Assembly: GCA_013399115.1 (NCBI GenBank)
Contig: VXAA01003306.1
Span: 252,617 to 316,616, forward strand
Direction of reading: 5' to 3'
From: Anseranas semipalmata
Lineage: Eukaryota > Chordata > Aves > Anseriformes > Anseranatidae
DNA length: 64,000 nucleotides
The translations under genes were made by a program, and so were the position numbers. Positions 11,201 to 23,900 of this stretch are shown in pieces; the stretch's first letter is position 1; every line of letters begins with the position of its first letter. The notes below the pieces were generated by a model, which was given only the letters and a program-made list of their open reading frames with translations, made no database searches and was not told the DNA's origin.

Positions 11201-14200
11201 TACACATTTCTGCTCTGTCTTTGAGTTTTGTTCCCTTGCCTGCTTCCTTACTGATGAGCAGGTTTGCATGTAAGCAGAAAATTTGCTTGAAAAACAGCAC
11301 TGAGATGTTAATATAAATCATCCTGATTTGAAGGGAGGCATTTTGTTTTCGCTGAAGCCATTAGCTTTACTGCTGTGTTTTCATTACCCTGAGAGGTTTG
11401 AGTGCAACTTGATGAAACCGTGAACAGGAGCAGGTTCTGGGGATGGATTCACCTCGCGTTGTTGGCCATCCGCAATGAAAATGTCCATCTGAGCTGGTTG
11501 TGTGGGCTCGTGACATGTTTCTGGCGTGGGATTAGCCTGAGCTGGTTTAGGTGTCTGCATCGTAGTTGTGCCAGTTCCTTTTTTTTTTTTTTTAATGAAT
11601 TTAATCTAGAAGAGAATCTTGAAACAAAAGAAAAAAAAAAAAGACATTATATAGATAAAACTTGCTATGGTTAGAGTATGTTCCTTCAGCCAGAGGGAGT
11701 ATACAGTTTTTTGCCTCTAACAAAAGGTTGATTTTTTCTAGATCCTTGTTGTCAGTGTTTGCTGTTAATATATGAATATAGTAAAAAGTGCTATTTACAT
11801 TACTAAAGAGAAGAGTGGAATTTGTTGCAAAATTGTGTGTTAAAAACCAATGTATTCACTCTGTTATCTTGAGTATTTTTGTTATTTTGCATCCTTGTCT
11901 TATGAAACATGATGGTTTTCTTTCAGGGTTACATTTTTGGGAGTTACTGTTTAACAATGTTTGCCAGCCTGGAATTAACTGAAGACCTGTTGCATGCCAC
12001 AAAATAACTGAAGTTGTGGAGTTGGTTTTGGTAGGTAAAAGAAGTATATGATACATTTGAATATTTTTTGTTCTTATATGTTCTCCTCCAGTCTGTCCAC
12101 CAATAGGTTCTTGCCAGTAGTGCCTGTGTGTGTCAGGCAGGCAGGGCTGGGCTGTACCGAGAGCTGACTTCTCAGTGTGCCCTGCGGGGTTACGGGCCTT
12201 GCACGCGTGGTTTGTAGCTGTTTGCAGACCTTTCTTCCAGAGAGGACACTTGGGCTGCTTTCATGGTGTTATCCATCCTTAATGCCAAAGTTTGAGCTTC
12301 CATATTACTGGAACTACCCCTAGCTGAATTGTTTTGGAGGAAATATATTGCATGTTTAAGTTTATTTTTAGGTATTCCTTTCACATTATAGCAGTGGTTC
12401 TTAGCTGTATCTTATCTCTTTCTGTAACAATATGGCACCTGTCTACTATCTTTTTAAAAGTCTTTTTGCCAAAAACAATTATGTAGTTTTAGTCTTTGTA
12501 TCATAGACTCATTGTGTGTGAGTAGATTTATTCATGGTCAGATTTAACAAGCTCCAAGATCACTGTGCTAGACATTGAAAAATGTTAAAATGGTAGTAAG
12601 ATACATTGTAGTATAAGTAATATACGTTGTTAACAAGTTTGCAATAAGGACAGTGTTGTGATCAGACTGTTCTTGGGTTTTATAGGCGGTACGTTTTTAA
12701 AAGTATGCCTGTGTGGGTGCACGTGTGTGTGTGCTGTGTATTGAAAGAAAGCCATCTTCTTGACAGCATTCTGGCAATGATAAATATTCTCCATCCCCAT
12801 CCCGAAAAACTTAGTACCTTTCTCACTGGCACCTAAAACAAAGGAAACAAGAAAACTTTCACTTGTATTATGGAAGATATGCTTTTTGTCTGATTTCCTT
12901 TTATTCCTGTTAAGCTGCTTGAACATTTTTCAATGAAGGCAAAAGCAAGGAGGGTTCTGTGTCCTTCGGAAATTATGTCACATTTTGCTGCTGTCAGAGA
13001 CTTTTTCTTCTCGCTCTCAGTTCTGGATTCCGTGAAGGACTTGATTGTAGTCTCGCTTCTGGACTGATTTTTCTTCTTGTTCCCTGTTTCAGCAGCTTTA
13101 AATAAGTGCCACTGTGGGGAGGAGGATCCTGCTCAGTGCTGGCTTCTGGCATATGCTAGTGAAGGACATCAGTCCATCCTTCCTTCTGCATCTTCCATGT
13201 TTGTGAAGAAACCGCTCTCACCCTTTCCAATCTTTTGTGAAACTTGGAGGAGTACTTTTTCAAGTGTATGGCAGGATTTTAGTACCTTTATTTAATTGGG
13301 CTCCCTGCATATTTGTTTTTAGAAGGTGCATGTTCTGTTGTGACATCAGTTGTGAAAGTGTTTATTCTGAATTGCCTGAAATATATCAACAGCTTGTAAA
13401 TCAATGAGCTGTGTCACAGGAAAGGCTTTGTTCAATATCTCCTCCAAGGTTATTTTGGTTTACTTGATTTGTGTAGTGCAATGATGGGCAAAAAAGCAAC
13501 ACGAGAGGTTTCAAGTTCTGTTTAACAAACAAATTGACATAACTTTAAGTATAAATCAGTTGAGCTCGTCTTGGGGTGAGAATACCAAGACATCAGCTTA
13601 TTATTTCTCCAGACACCAGCACTTCCAGCGGGCAGTGCTGGCGCTCCAGAGCCTGCTGTGTCCTTCGCTTTGAGTGCTCCAGCCTTCGTGTGCTGTCCCC
13701 TGCCAGCAGCTACCCGCGCAGTGCTGCAGGGGTGTAGTCATCTGCCGGAACACCGACAGATTGCTGACGTTTTCTTATTAGTCTGTTACCTTGCTACCTG
13801 TCCCCGCCTCTCTTAATTCAATAGCACGATTTCAATAATCAGTAAATACTAAATAAGGCCAACTTTATTACAAACAGGCATGAGGCACTTCTCACGCTGC
13901 TGTAGCTTGTTGCAGGCCTGGGTAAATGATTGCCACGTGGTAGCATTGGACTTGCTCTCAGTTTCCAGAAACAATTGTGTAATGGGAAATATTGAATTGG
14001 AAAACCTTAAAAAAACAAACAAACAAAAAAGAAAACGAAAACAAACAAAAAAACAGGGTGCAGGGGCAGGAGGGAGGCCATACTTGTTCTTTGAACACAG
14101 GATGATATTCAGAGATGTGTTTGTGTTGCCGTGTAAGTGTGAAAGCTTGAGTTTATGAAATATGTTGTGGTGCTGCAGGTCCGTTCAAGTATGATTCTTG

Positions 14201-17032
14201 CTCATCAGAGCTGCTCTTCTAGCCTGCTAGAGGTTAGTCTAGGTTACAGGAATTATCAAAGGGCCAGAGTTTTACCTGCGTGTGCCTATGCTGAAAGGTT
14301 TTTGTGTTTTTTTGGGGGGGGGTTATGTGGAGGAGTGCTAAATGAAGATCCATGCTAATTATGGTCATGGGCTGGCTTGTGATTTATGGAAGTCAGCCTT
14401 ATAACCAGGAGATTACAGAATTTGTTAGCACGAGGGACGCAGCTGGGATTCATTTGGTTCTGAGATGGAAGGCGTGCTGTGTTCTGCCCGAAGAGGAAGA
14501 TTTTGCAAATCATTACTTCCTCCTGTCACAGTCAAGATAAATTGTACCTGAATATAGGAATGGAATAAACTGCATGCATCTGAGAGAGAGAGAGAAGGAG
14601 GGTGGATGTGGCAGAGATCTTTGAGGAGCATGATGTGGGAAATACAAAAAAGGAGCCTCAGCTGCAAACCTGAGTATAGTTTCCTTACACCAAAAGTAAA
14701 ATTTAAAGCTCAATCCTATCTTTTTCTTAACTTAAGCTTTCCTTGCAGTCCTATGATTTTCTGAATCAAATGAAACAAGGCCTGTGGTCCTTTGGCATTT
14801 AGCAAACTATATTTCAGTATTATTCATGAGGTGCCGTAATTTCAACAAATTCTGTCAGATTTGGTCAAATTGAGGTGAGACCGATGGAATTCAGTCTAAG
14901 CTGCAGCATTTTTGTGATGTCTGGGGGTCTTTTGCTATTTTGCAGAGAAGATAGATGCTTCGGACACTTCCATTCAAAAAAAAAAAAAGATTTGAAGAGT
15001 TTGTGTTTTTATAGGGAAAAATATATTTCTTTGGTGTTAGGGATTGTCAGAAATATTCGTGTTTCTCATTGGAGATGGAACATCCCCAAAGTGATTGTGC
15101 TTTTTTGAACATTGAAAAGCTTGTGTATTGAGCCAAGATCTCTCTTCCTGAAAGTTTATACAAGATTTTTAGATTTTTTTTTTTCCCAAAAGATACTGCT
15201 TATTTTTGACAGAATGCTCATTCAGGGCATAGAATGGTTGTGTTTGGTCCTTAAAAGATTGTTATTTGTGTAGGACTCCAAGTTCATTTCTTCCAGAAGT
15301 CAGTGTATGTGTCATGAATGATGCAGGGATACAGAAAGAGAAGGAATTATCTCCTGGTTAGGGTAACCTACCCATCCCTGGTGAGGAACCTCTGTGTGAA
15401 AATCAGTTAAATCAACTTTTCACAGATGGTTATCGATTGTTATTCTCATTTTCTGGGCACCTGACGTGAAACTGGAATTTGACTTAATGGAGCTGCTGAA
15501 TGCTCAGACCTGTAAGTTAGATACAGAGCTAAACACAGAGGAGCCTGGGGAGAGAAAAAAAAAAGATTTGATTGTCTCAATATTCAGTTTAATTGTCTCT
15601 GGTAATTTTTTTTTTTATCTCAGTTCCCCATCTTTAACGTTTCTGTGGTAACAATAAGTAACTCATGAAAGCCCTCTGGAAATAGATCAGTGACTGTGAA
15701 ATATTTTTACTTACCTTCTGTGCAAGACTGCAGAAGATCTTGGGATTACACAATTAGCTTTCTTTTTAATCCCAGATTTGAGTAACGTTCAAGAATGGGG
15801 GCCTGGTGCTGCACAGTGTGAAGAGAGTAACTGTATGTAAAATAGCTGATTATTCATTAATGCCATTTAGTCTGCCTAGTTTGGTGTAGGGTTGCAAGGG
15901 GGAATTAGAAATTGCATTTTGTGAAATCACTGCACAGTAAGCGTGTGCATAGAGAGCTGCCCCAAAGTGGCAGTGCTTTCAAGTGTTTGTTTTTTCATTT
16001 GTAGCGTTGTCCCTTCGGCAATGTTAGGTGAGTGTGCAAATAATGTAGAGCTGAACCTAAGCTTTTCTAATATAGTTATCTTTTGTATTAGAAAAGGCTT
16101 TTTTTTCCAGTCACTGTCTGCAGTTCACCTTTAATCTCCGACTTGTGGTTTTAATTTGTGTTGGGAACTTGAACCTCTGCCAAAAAAGCAGCCTGTATCC
16201 TATTTGAGGGCATGTCATCCTGAGCTAAATGTTTTTGGTGGATCGTGCTGAATACCGACAGCTTTGGAGTTATGAGGTCTTGACAGCCTTGCCTGTTGAT
16301 TTGATTTGTTTTTGACAGTGGTGGTCAGGAATAGGTCCCTTTTTTAGCTTTGACATCAGCTTTGGCTCTTGGTGTAGATGGTTTTAATTCTTTAAGAAAT
16401 ATTCGCTAAGCGTTGAGTGTGAGAGCAGAGGTCGGAGGCTGAACTGCCTCGCATGGAGGAGTTTGTCCTGTAGCCCTTGTCACAGCTTGCGGTGAAGTGG
16501 AGAAATGTGCATCTTGACTAAACGTTGGTATTGTTCACCACAGCTGGAGGGATAACTTTTATCTCAGGTTGTACTTCTGTGTAGATAACTCGTAAGGTAA
16601 CTAAAATTTATTGCAAAATCTAGACCTTTCATAAAGTGAAATGCATGGCATGATTTACTGAATTAATTCTTACCTAAGCTCAGCAGGGAGATGGGGGGAA
16701 GTTGTGGGCTAGCATGGGGAGCAAACTTCAGGTTGTAATATGCTTAAGCAGCTGAGAATACCTAAATTTTTACAAATTTTTACAAAGTACGCATAGTATG
16801 CTTAAGATTTCCCTGGATGTGAGTAAAAATAGTTGTCAAATGCTAAATATCTCCTGGTAAGAATGTGCTGTGGCTTTCCTAGTGCTTTCTTGTAAAGTAT
16901 CTGCAGTCCCTAAAGTTAAATTTGGTGCTTTTTCCCCCGTCTTTCTGTAATTAAAGTATTGCTGTGTGTCCCACAATTCCTGTCAGTCAGGCATTGTGGA
17001 ATTGATACTGGGTGCTTGTTTGTCCTCTGTAC
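5226..17032 (+). other. NCOA6: Probable NCOA6 first intron, no coding sequence seen
   Basis: About 11.8 kb of AT-rich sequence with no recognisable coding exon or large repeat. Low-complexity features are A-rich tracts (6489-6521 and 14010-14057), T runs (about 9059-9071 and 9141-9152) and a short GA repeat near 14582. One GC-rich patch at 10533-10648 is bounded by plausible splice sites and is described in the findings. Calling this region intron 1 depends on the CpG island being the NCOA6 promoter. Confidence 0.5.
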
Positions 17033-17390
17033 GATCTGGAGATGATTATTGCCGCTTTTCAGTACTTAAACGGGGCTTATAAAAAAGATCGAGAGCAACT
17101 TTTTGCTCGGGCAGACAATGACAGGACAAGGGTGAATGGTTTTAAACTAAAAGAGGGGAGATTTAGATTAGATATTAGGAGGAAATTCTTCACTATGAGG
17201 GCGGCGAGGCCCTGGCCCAGGCTGCCCAGAGAAGCTGTGGGTGCCCCATCCCTGGCAGTGCCCAAGGCCAGGCTGGATGGGGCTGTGGGCAGCCTGGGCT
17301 GGTGGGAGGGGGCCCTGCCCATGGCAGGGGGTTGGAACTGGATGGGCTTTAAAGTCCCTTCCAACCCAAACCATTCTATGATTCTATGAG
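17033..17390 (+). mobile_element. CR1 LINE 3' end, sense orientation
   Basis: This is a truncated chicken-repeat-1 non-LTR retrotransposon. It runs from the segment with the CAGTACTTAAA core, through the TGGTTTTAAACTAAAAGAGG and CTGCCCAGAGAAGCTGTGG blocks, to CCCTTCCAACCCAAACCATT. It ends in two tandem ATTCTATG octamers (17373-17380 and 17381-17388), the hallmark of an intact CR1 3' terminus. Only the 3' part is present, as in most CR1 copies, so it cannot move. It lies about 55 bp upstream of a predicted NCOA6 5' UTR exon. Confidence 0.93.
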
Positions 17391-17445
17391 TGCAATTGAT
17401 TTTTATTTTTTATCCCTCCCCCCTTTCTACCCAATTGTCATTTAG

Positions 17446-17598
17446 GTCAGCTGGAACACTGCTCAAGTTACGTGTGGAAGGATTCTGTCAGGAAACCCCT
17501 TCTGTTTGTTCTAGTGGACAAACAGCTTGGCTACTGCAATGGCCACGGTTTTCAGAGTCACGCAGTTTGTCTCACAGACCCTCGCACTGGGTCACCTG
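17446..17598 (+). other. NCOA6: Candidate non-coding 5' UTR exon of NCOA6
   Basis: A 153-bp segment is preceded by a long pyrimidine tract and TTTAG and followed by the donor CTG|GTAGGT. Splicing it to the next acceptor (exon start 17695) removes a 96-bp intron. It carries an upstream ATG at 17539 in a strong context, with a purine at -3 and G at +4. Its base composition is exon-like compared with its surroundings. The call rests on splice signals and position alone; the alternative is a chance pair of signals. Confidence 0.5.
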
Positions 17599-17712
17599 GT
17601 AGGTTTTTCTGCCAATGTTCTTTGCATGTTGTTGAATGCCATTGTTAGTGTCATTACTCACTGTACTTAGTATTTTTTTGTTTCCCCTTCAAAGCATCTT
17701 CTTAACGTCTGA
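17539..17712 (+). other. Predicted upstream ORF in the NCOA6 5' leader (spliced, 25 codons)
   Basis: If 17446-17598 is joined to 17695, an ATG at 17539-17541 opens a frame of 20 codons in the first exon and 5 in the next, closing with TGA at 17710-17712. That is 22 nt before the NCOA6 start codon. The ATG has G at -3 and G at +4. Such an upstream ORF would be expected to dampen or condition translation of the main frame. It is an inference that depends on the predicted splice. Confidence 0.4.
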
Positions 17713-17734
17713 CTGGCTCCCATTGTTGGACACA

Positions 17735-17969
17735 ATGGTTTTGGATGATCTACCAAACTTGGAAGATACATGTGCCTCCTTGTACTCCTCAGCTATGGAA
17801 GACTTAGAGGTGGATTTTGATTCAGTACTGGAGGAAGATGAACTGAAACAGGAGGCTACTCCTGAAGATTCTACAATCTTTGTAGCTTTTAAAGGAGATA
17901 TAGGGGATAGAGACTTTGAACAGAAACTAAGTGTCATATTGGAGAATGTGCCTGGCCTTTTACACATGG
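17735..17969 (+). CDS. NCOA6: NCOA6 coding exon 2 (start codon exon)
   Basis: Residues 1-79. It opens with [19 protein letters not shown] and continues through the acidic segment and the well-conserved [12 protein letters not shown] block to LLHM, before the donor G|GTAATG. The exon begins at an acceptor at 17693-17694 (TTCAAAG), leaving 40 nt of 5' UTR. The reading frame stays open back to that acceptor, but the family start is this ATG. Confidence 0.96.
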
Positions 17970-20900
17970 GTAATGTACTTTCTTATCATTTTTCAACTGT
18001 CCTTGAAATACTTAATTACATAATCAGGATGCTTGTAAAAAGAAACAGATTATATTCTTTTCCAGTTACTTAGATGGTAATAAGATTTGTTGGGGTTGTT
18101 ATTAGTGAACATGGGAGCTGTTCTCCTCAGAGATACAGAGTAAAAGTTTCTGCAGCTACTTCATTGTTTAAAACTGATTTTGTTACTGAGTTAATTTATT
18201 CCTATTAAGTTCCAATGTTTTACTTGTTTTTTCTTCTTTCATTTCCCTCCATTACATTATTGCTCTGTTGTGTGAAAGTGAAACCAGGCTTGTCCAAACA
18301 GGACATGTTTTTTAATATTGAAACCATCCAATTTAAACCACTACAGTTGAGAATAGGTTCACTCTGAAATAACCGTGCGAGTTCAAGTCATTATTGCCAC
18401 TTTGCTGCTGCATTGACCTAACCTACCTGTTTTTTTCTGAAGGGGGGGACATTGGAGTGTTCTCATATGGCCTTGTGTGCCCATTGAGGTCTGGGGACGG
18501 ACATCTCTAGTTAGCGAGTGACACAGGCTCTTAGGACAACATTTACCCGCACATCTAGATTTGGAAAGAAGACATCTGTCCACTGTCTCAGCATCTTTGC
18601 AAAGGGGCTTATGGCAATTAATTATAGCTGTTCAGTTATGCAGTCTTGCTTGCACAAGTACAATCTTTCTTGAGAGGCAGCCCTCCTTTGCTAAGGGTGC
18701 AATGTTGGGATGGTTTGGGTCAGCATGCTTGGATCAGTGCTGTGCTCTCTCCCTTCTGGTCAACCCAGCAACGCCCCTCATCTGATTTCCAGGGAAGACT
18801 GATTTATATTACTGAACGGTCAGGTAACTGCTTAGTGTCTTGCTATTACTATAGTTTGCTGCAGAAACAGGTGAAGCAAGGGGAGTTGCCATAAGTGCAG
18901 CAGCAGGAACGTACAACCAGAAGCACCATGGAGAGCAGGACCACAGCAGCACTGAACTGACTTGGTTTAATGCCATATAACTGCAGCCTAAAAGCCACAT
19001 AACTGCCAATACATACTCTCTCTCTCCCCTCCTTTCTGCTGTTTGTGAACCAAGCTTTCTGTAGGTCTCTGTCCCAGCATGTTGCTCTTTTGCATATTCT
19101 TCTGAAATCACACAGTACAATGAAGAATCTGCCTTTCTTGTTCAGGCAGTCAGTCTTTGTGTTTAAAGAAACCTAATTTTCTGGATTAGGTTTGAAAATG
19201 TTTATTGCATTTTTTTTTTCTTCCAATAATGTGGAGTACCTTTTCAGAAAACTAACTTCTGAACAACCAAATCAAATTTCTTTGTCACTTTGTTCTTTGC
19301 TTTCCATTCCCTCTAATCGTAGTCAGATGGGTCTGGCTTCGGCTGTTGGGGTCCTTGCCGTTGTCTCTTAGGGGACATTAAAAAGCTGGGGTAAGACAAA
19401 AGTGTTATGAAGAAATTCCACTATATCTTATAAATAGTTGGAAGTAGATATGACTAACAGATAGTGGTGTAAAAGGGTGTGTGTTGATACCATAGCCGAG
19501 TGCTGCAATACTTCAGTGGAAACAAATTCTATCTGTATCTGTATGGAGTTGCCTTTGTTACACAGAGGCATCTGCATACTGGGTTTATTATAAATATTAA
19601 TGGCAGGATTAATGAACGTGATTCAAATTTCAGTTGAGAAAGCAGAAATCAAATTTTTAAAATCAATGTCAAATTAGTGTGAAAGTGATCAATGTGACAA
19701 GTTGTTTAAAATGATTCAGAGCAAAACAGGATATTCAGAAGGTCAGGTTAGTAAATAGCATCAGTTTAGACTTAGCAGATGCAATGTTTGAAAAATGAGA
19801 AATCGGGTACTAACATCTAGAAATACTGAAACTGATAATGCATTTTTTTTATATGTAAAACATTGGAACATTAATAAGATTTAATATAGGACCCTTCCAA
19901 CCTCTGCAAAATGAGGTTTTAAAACCTCCTGTCGTGTGTCCAGCTAAAGATGTTTGGTAGAAAGAGGACAAAGTTAATAGTTCAATTACTATAACAGCAG
20001 AAGGGACTTAGTGAATTAATTAAGGACAAGTTAGGAATGAGTTATTGGCACTCTTAAATGACACGTTCTTCAGAAACAAAAAGTTAGCAAACTTTTCATA
20101 AGTCTTCTGTTAGAGTGGAAGACCTAGCTGATTAAAATTTGAGCCAATGTTTACCATTTTCAAAAGGACTTCCTTTTCAAAAAGCTTGAAACTGGAAGCT
20201 TATAAATCTGTGTTAGGAATATATTTTTTAATTACCCTAAAAAGCATTTTGTAGCTATATGTTAGCTAGGTACCACTTCAGATAAATGAATCCAACATCA
20301 CTGGCCTACCTTTTTTCTAATTCCCACCTATTACTTTTAAAACAATTGATCTGAGTAGAAGCACTCGTATGTAGAACAGGCTTACAGAAAATCTGCAGCT
20401 AAATATTTTGCACAACTTTAATATGGTTTTTACAGTGGATTGAACATACCTATTCAGAAAAGCTAAATAATGTGGTAGAAATTAATGTAATACAACTAGG
20501 ACACTGGCACTGGTCTTCTACAAAAAAAAATGTCGCAATCATCTTGCAGAGCACGTATGAGGGTTTCATTCTTGTATTCAGTTATCTATTTGGTATACTA
20601 ACAGATTTATTATGTCTATTTTATTAGATATTCTATATTTCCAAAGTAGTTTATTAACAGAATATTTCAATTTTTGAGTAATATTATCAAGCACTTGTGT
20701 TGACTATTGTATTGGTTAGAAGTTGGGAAGTTCTTATTTTGCAAATTTTTGGACAGTACCTAAGTGGTTTGGCAGTGTGAGTTACTTGACATCTGTGCTG
20801 GAGAACTCTCCTGTGTCTGAGACTAGCCTGGAATAATTGTTCCAGGTTTTTTCAGCTGTGCATTTTTACCAAGTTATTTCACCATACTTGTTTGAAAACT

Positions 20901-23900
20901 GACATTGCACTGACTCTGGCCTTTTTTCTTTTAAGAATCAAACAAGTTAAAACTGCAGAAGATAGAGCCTTGGAACAGCGTACGTGTTACCTTTAATATA
21001 CCCCGTGAAGCTGCAGAGCGGCTGCGGATTCTGGCTCAGAATAATAACCAACAGCTTCGTGACCTGGGAATTCTCTCAGTTCAAATTGAAGGTATTTCAC
21101 ACCTAATTTGTTTTCAAAGGCATTAAGTTGCAAATAAAAGTTAAGTATAGTCAACAAGTGATTTTGTGTAATGGGTTAATGTTGCAAAACTTCTAATTCA
21201 GCAATTTGGAGAATAACTTCAATCAAAAGGCAGCTCAAGGCTTTTATTCTTCCATGAATAGGTGTAATAATAAAAACAAAAGCTGAAAATCCTCTAAATA
21301 TCAGAAAACTACCTGAAAAATGTTTTTGTGAACCTGGTAAAATGTGCCCTAGTTTTTTTCCTGATTGTTTCATATGAGACTTTCTTAAAAACAAATTTTC
21401 AGTGGATTTCACGACTGAAACATCCATGTTGTTCAAGAGCACGCTCAGGTTGAAACTGAGGGCATTTAATGTTTGTTATGATGTTGTTTTTTCTTAAAAT
21501 TGAAACACAAAGTTAAGGGTAGTCTGCATAACTGTCCTTCTAAAGTGCATATTAGAGGTAAAGTTTGTCCTTCCTTCCTTGAGATCTTTTAAATGTCCTT
21601 TTGAAAGTGTCTGTATTCTGCTTTCCCGTATATCATTCAGTTCCCCCAAAATGTGTATTACTTCTAGGGGAAGGTGCTATCAATTTAGCTTTAGCTCAAA
21701 ACAGAAGCCAAGATGTCCGAATCAATGGACCCCTGGGAGCAAACAACTCAGTACGAATGGAAACAGGATTTCCCTTGCAAGGGGGACAAGGTAAATTGCT
21801 TTTTTAAAAAAAATTATTTAGCTTTATAAAGTTTGAAGTTTATTAAGCTTATGGTGAAATTTCACTGGTTATAGCAATTATTTTTCACAGAATTCTAATT
21901 GCCATTACAGTAGCGTGTGTTCTTTTTTCTGTACTGCCAAACCATGTCCCTGTCATGTAAAGCAAATAGTTGGCTGCATTGTGCTCCACAAACACTGGAG
22001 TGGTTTGTGGTGGGGCGGGTTGTTTTTTTTGAGTTATTTTTTGTACAGAGGCTGTAAAATCACTTGAGTCTAGTACAGTCAATTCACTTTGAAATGTGCA
22101 CAAATTATCACACAGTTTTCTGTCGTTATGAAAATGAGCACAAGCCTTTATTCAATGCACAAAAATAAGCTATTTTAGATGAAATCTCTTATAATTAGTG
22201 GGAGGACATGACACTGTCATTATTGTTAGTCTCTATTTTCAGATAAACTTCTGAGATCTGATCGTAGAGAATTAGTTTTCGTGGAGAGGTGTAGTTTTAT
22301 TGAGTGGTACATTTTTATATGTGTGATAAGTAATTTTTAACTACAAAAGTCAGATTTCATGAAGAGTTGAAAGAAAAACACTATATAATTTATTTTAATA
22401 GCTGAATAAAACGGCAAGATAAACTAGTTAGTATCTTAGTAATTAGGATTTAATTTAATTAAATACTGGGATCATTTTTGACAGTTTAAGGTACATGTGT
22501 GGCTGTTGATGGAATGAACAGAAAGAACATTTTACCTATGTAGAAACCTGATCAAACAGTAATTAAATCATTGTGCTTAGCAAAGAACGTAAAATATTTC
22601 AAGAAAATTTTACTTTGAAAATGGTTGCTGTAACCATCCCTGCGATGAGCATGAGCTTCATTTCCTGCCTACAGGTCAACAATACAAATATAACAATATA
22701 ACCAGCAGGTCAACAATATAAACCATTTTACAAGATAGCAGCCTTTGGAAAAGAAACAATGAAACTGTTCTCTCTTACAATACATCAATTACTTTCTATT
22801 ATCAGATTTTGCAAAAACCTTAGTACATGCATAACTTTCATACAGTTTTATCACTTGGTGGCTAGTCAGGCAGGGGACTAAAGCCTCAAATAATTTACTA
22901 GTAGGTAGTGTTTCTTTCTATGGCCTTTAAAATGTTTGGTTCTAAAGGAACAACTTCAGTATGACATTCACTTGTTTTATTCTAGAGAATCTAAACTTTG
23001 AGGCAGAGATCTGTGTCCTCAGGTTATTTCAGAGGAACAATTTGTCTAAATATGTCTATAAAGACATGTTCTATTAACAAATCAATTATTTTTTAAAACT
23101 CTTTTCTATGTAAAACTGCAATAATTTATAATATATTTTTTTAAAGGTTTAATAAGAATGAGCAACGCTGCAGCTGTCATGATGTCCCAGAGTGGAAATG
23201 TGCCCTCCTCCATGGTGGCAAGTGGTGCTAGTACTGAGCTGCAGCCAAGAACACCTCGACCTTCCTCACAGCCAGGTGGTAAAAATGAGTCATAGCACTG
23301 ACCTTTACCTGAAAATGTTGTGATTTTTTTTTTTTCTTCAGCCTATGTACTTGTAAGTGAACTCCAGAGTTGCCCTGGAGTATTTTCCTTGCCTTTTCTG
23401 AGAGTTGCTCTTTCTAATTACCCATTAATCAGGTAACACTTGTTAGATAATTTGGTTACCTAAAAAGTCACCAGGTTGCTTGGTAGTTTGTTCAAATGCG
23501 TTGAGCAGTGGCAGTACCTTTTCCCAGTAGAACTGTTATGACTGAGCTTTGCATTAAGGAAAGGATTGGTTGAATGTGAGGCAGGTGTCTCCAGTAGGAG
23601 GCAAATGCAGTAGTCTGAGGACAGGTGATTTTCAGGAGGAGTAGATAGATTAGATGTGAACGACTGGGGATCTTGTGGGGTGTGTTGGGGGTGGGGGTTG
23701 TATGCTCCTTTTTTTCCTTCATAATTCTGCCCGTACAAGTTACTTGCATTTTGGGACTATAGAAAAATAGAGATGGTTATTACTTCTCCCTGTATAAAAT
23801 GGTGGTAATACCTGCCAACTTCTTTAGATCTTTGCAGGATTTATTTTTACAGACAGCATTTTTTTTTGTAAATGTTTTAAATATTCTAGGAATGTTAGCT

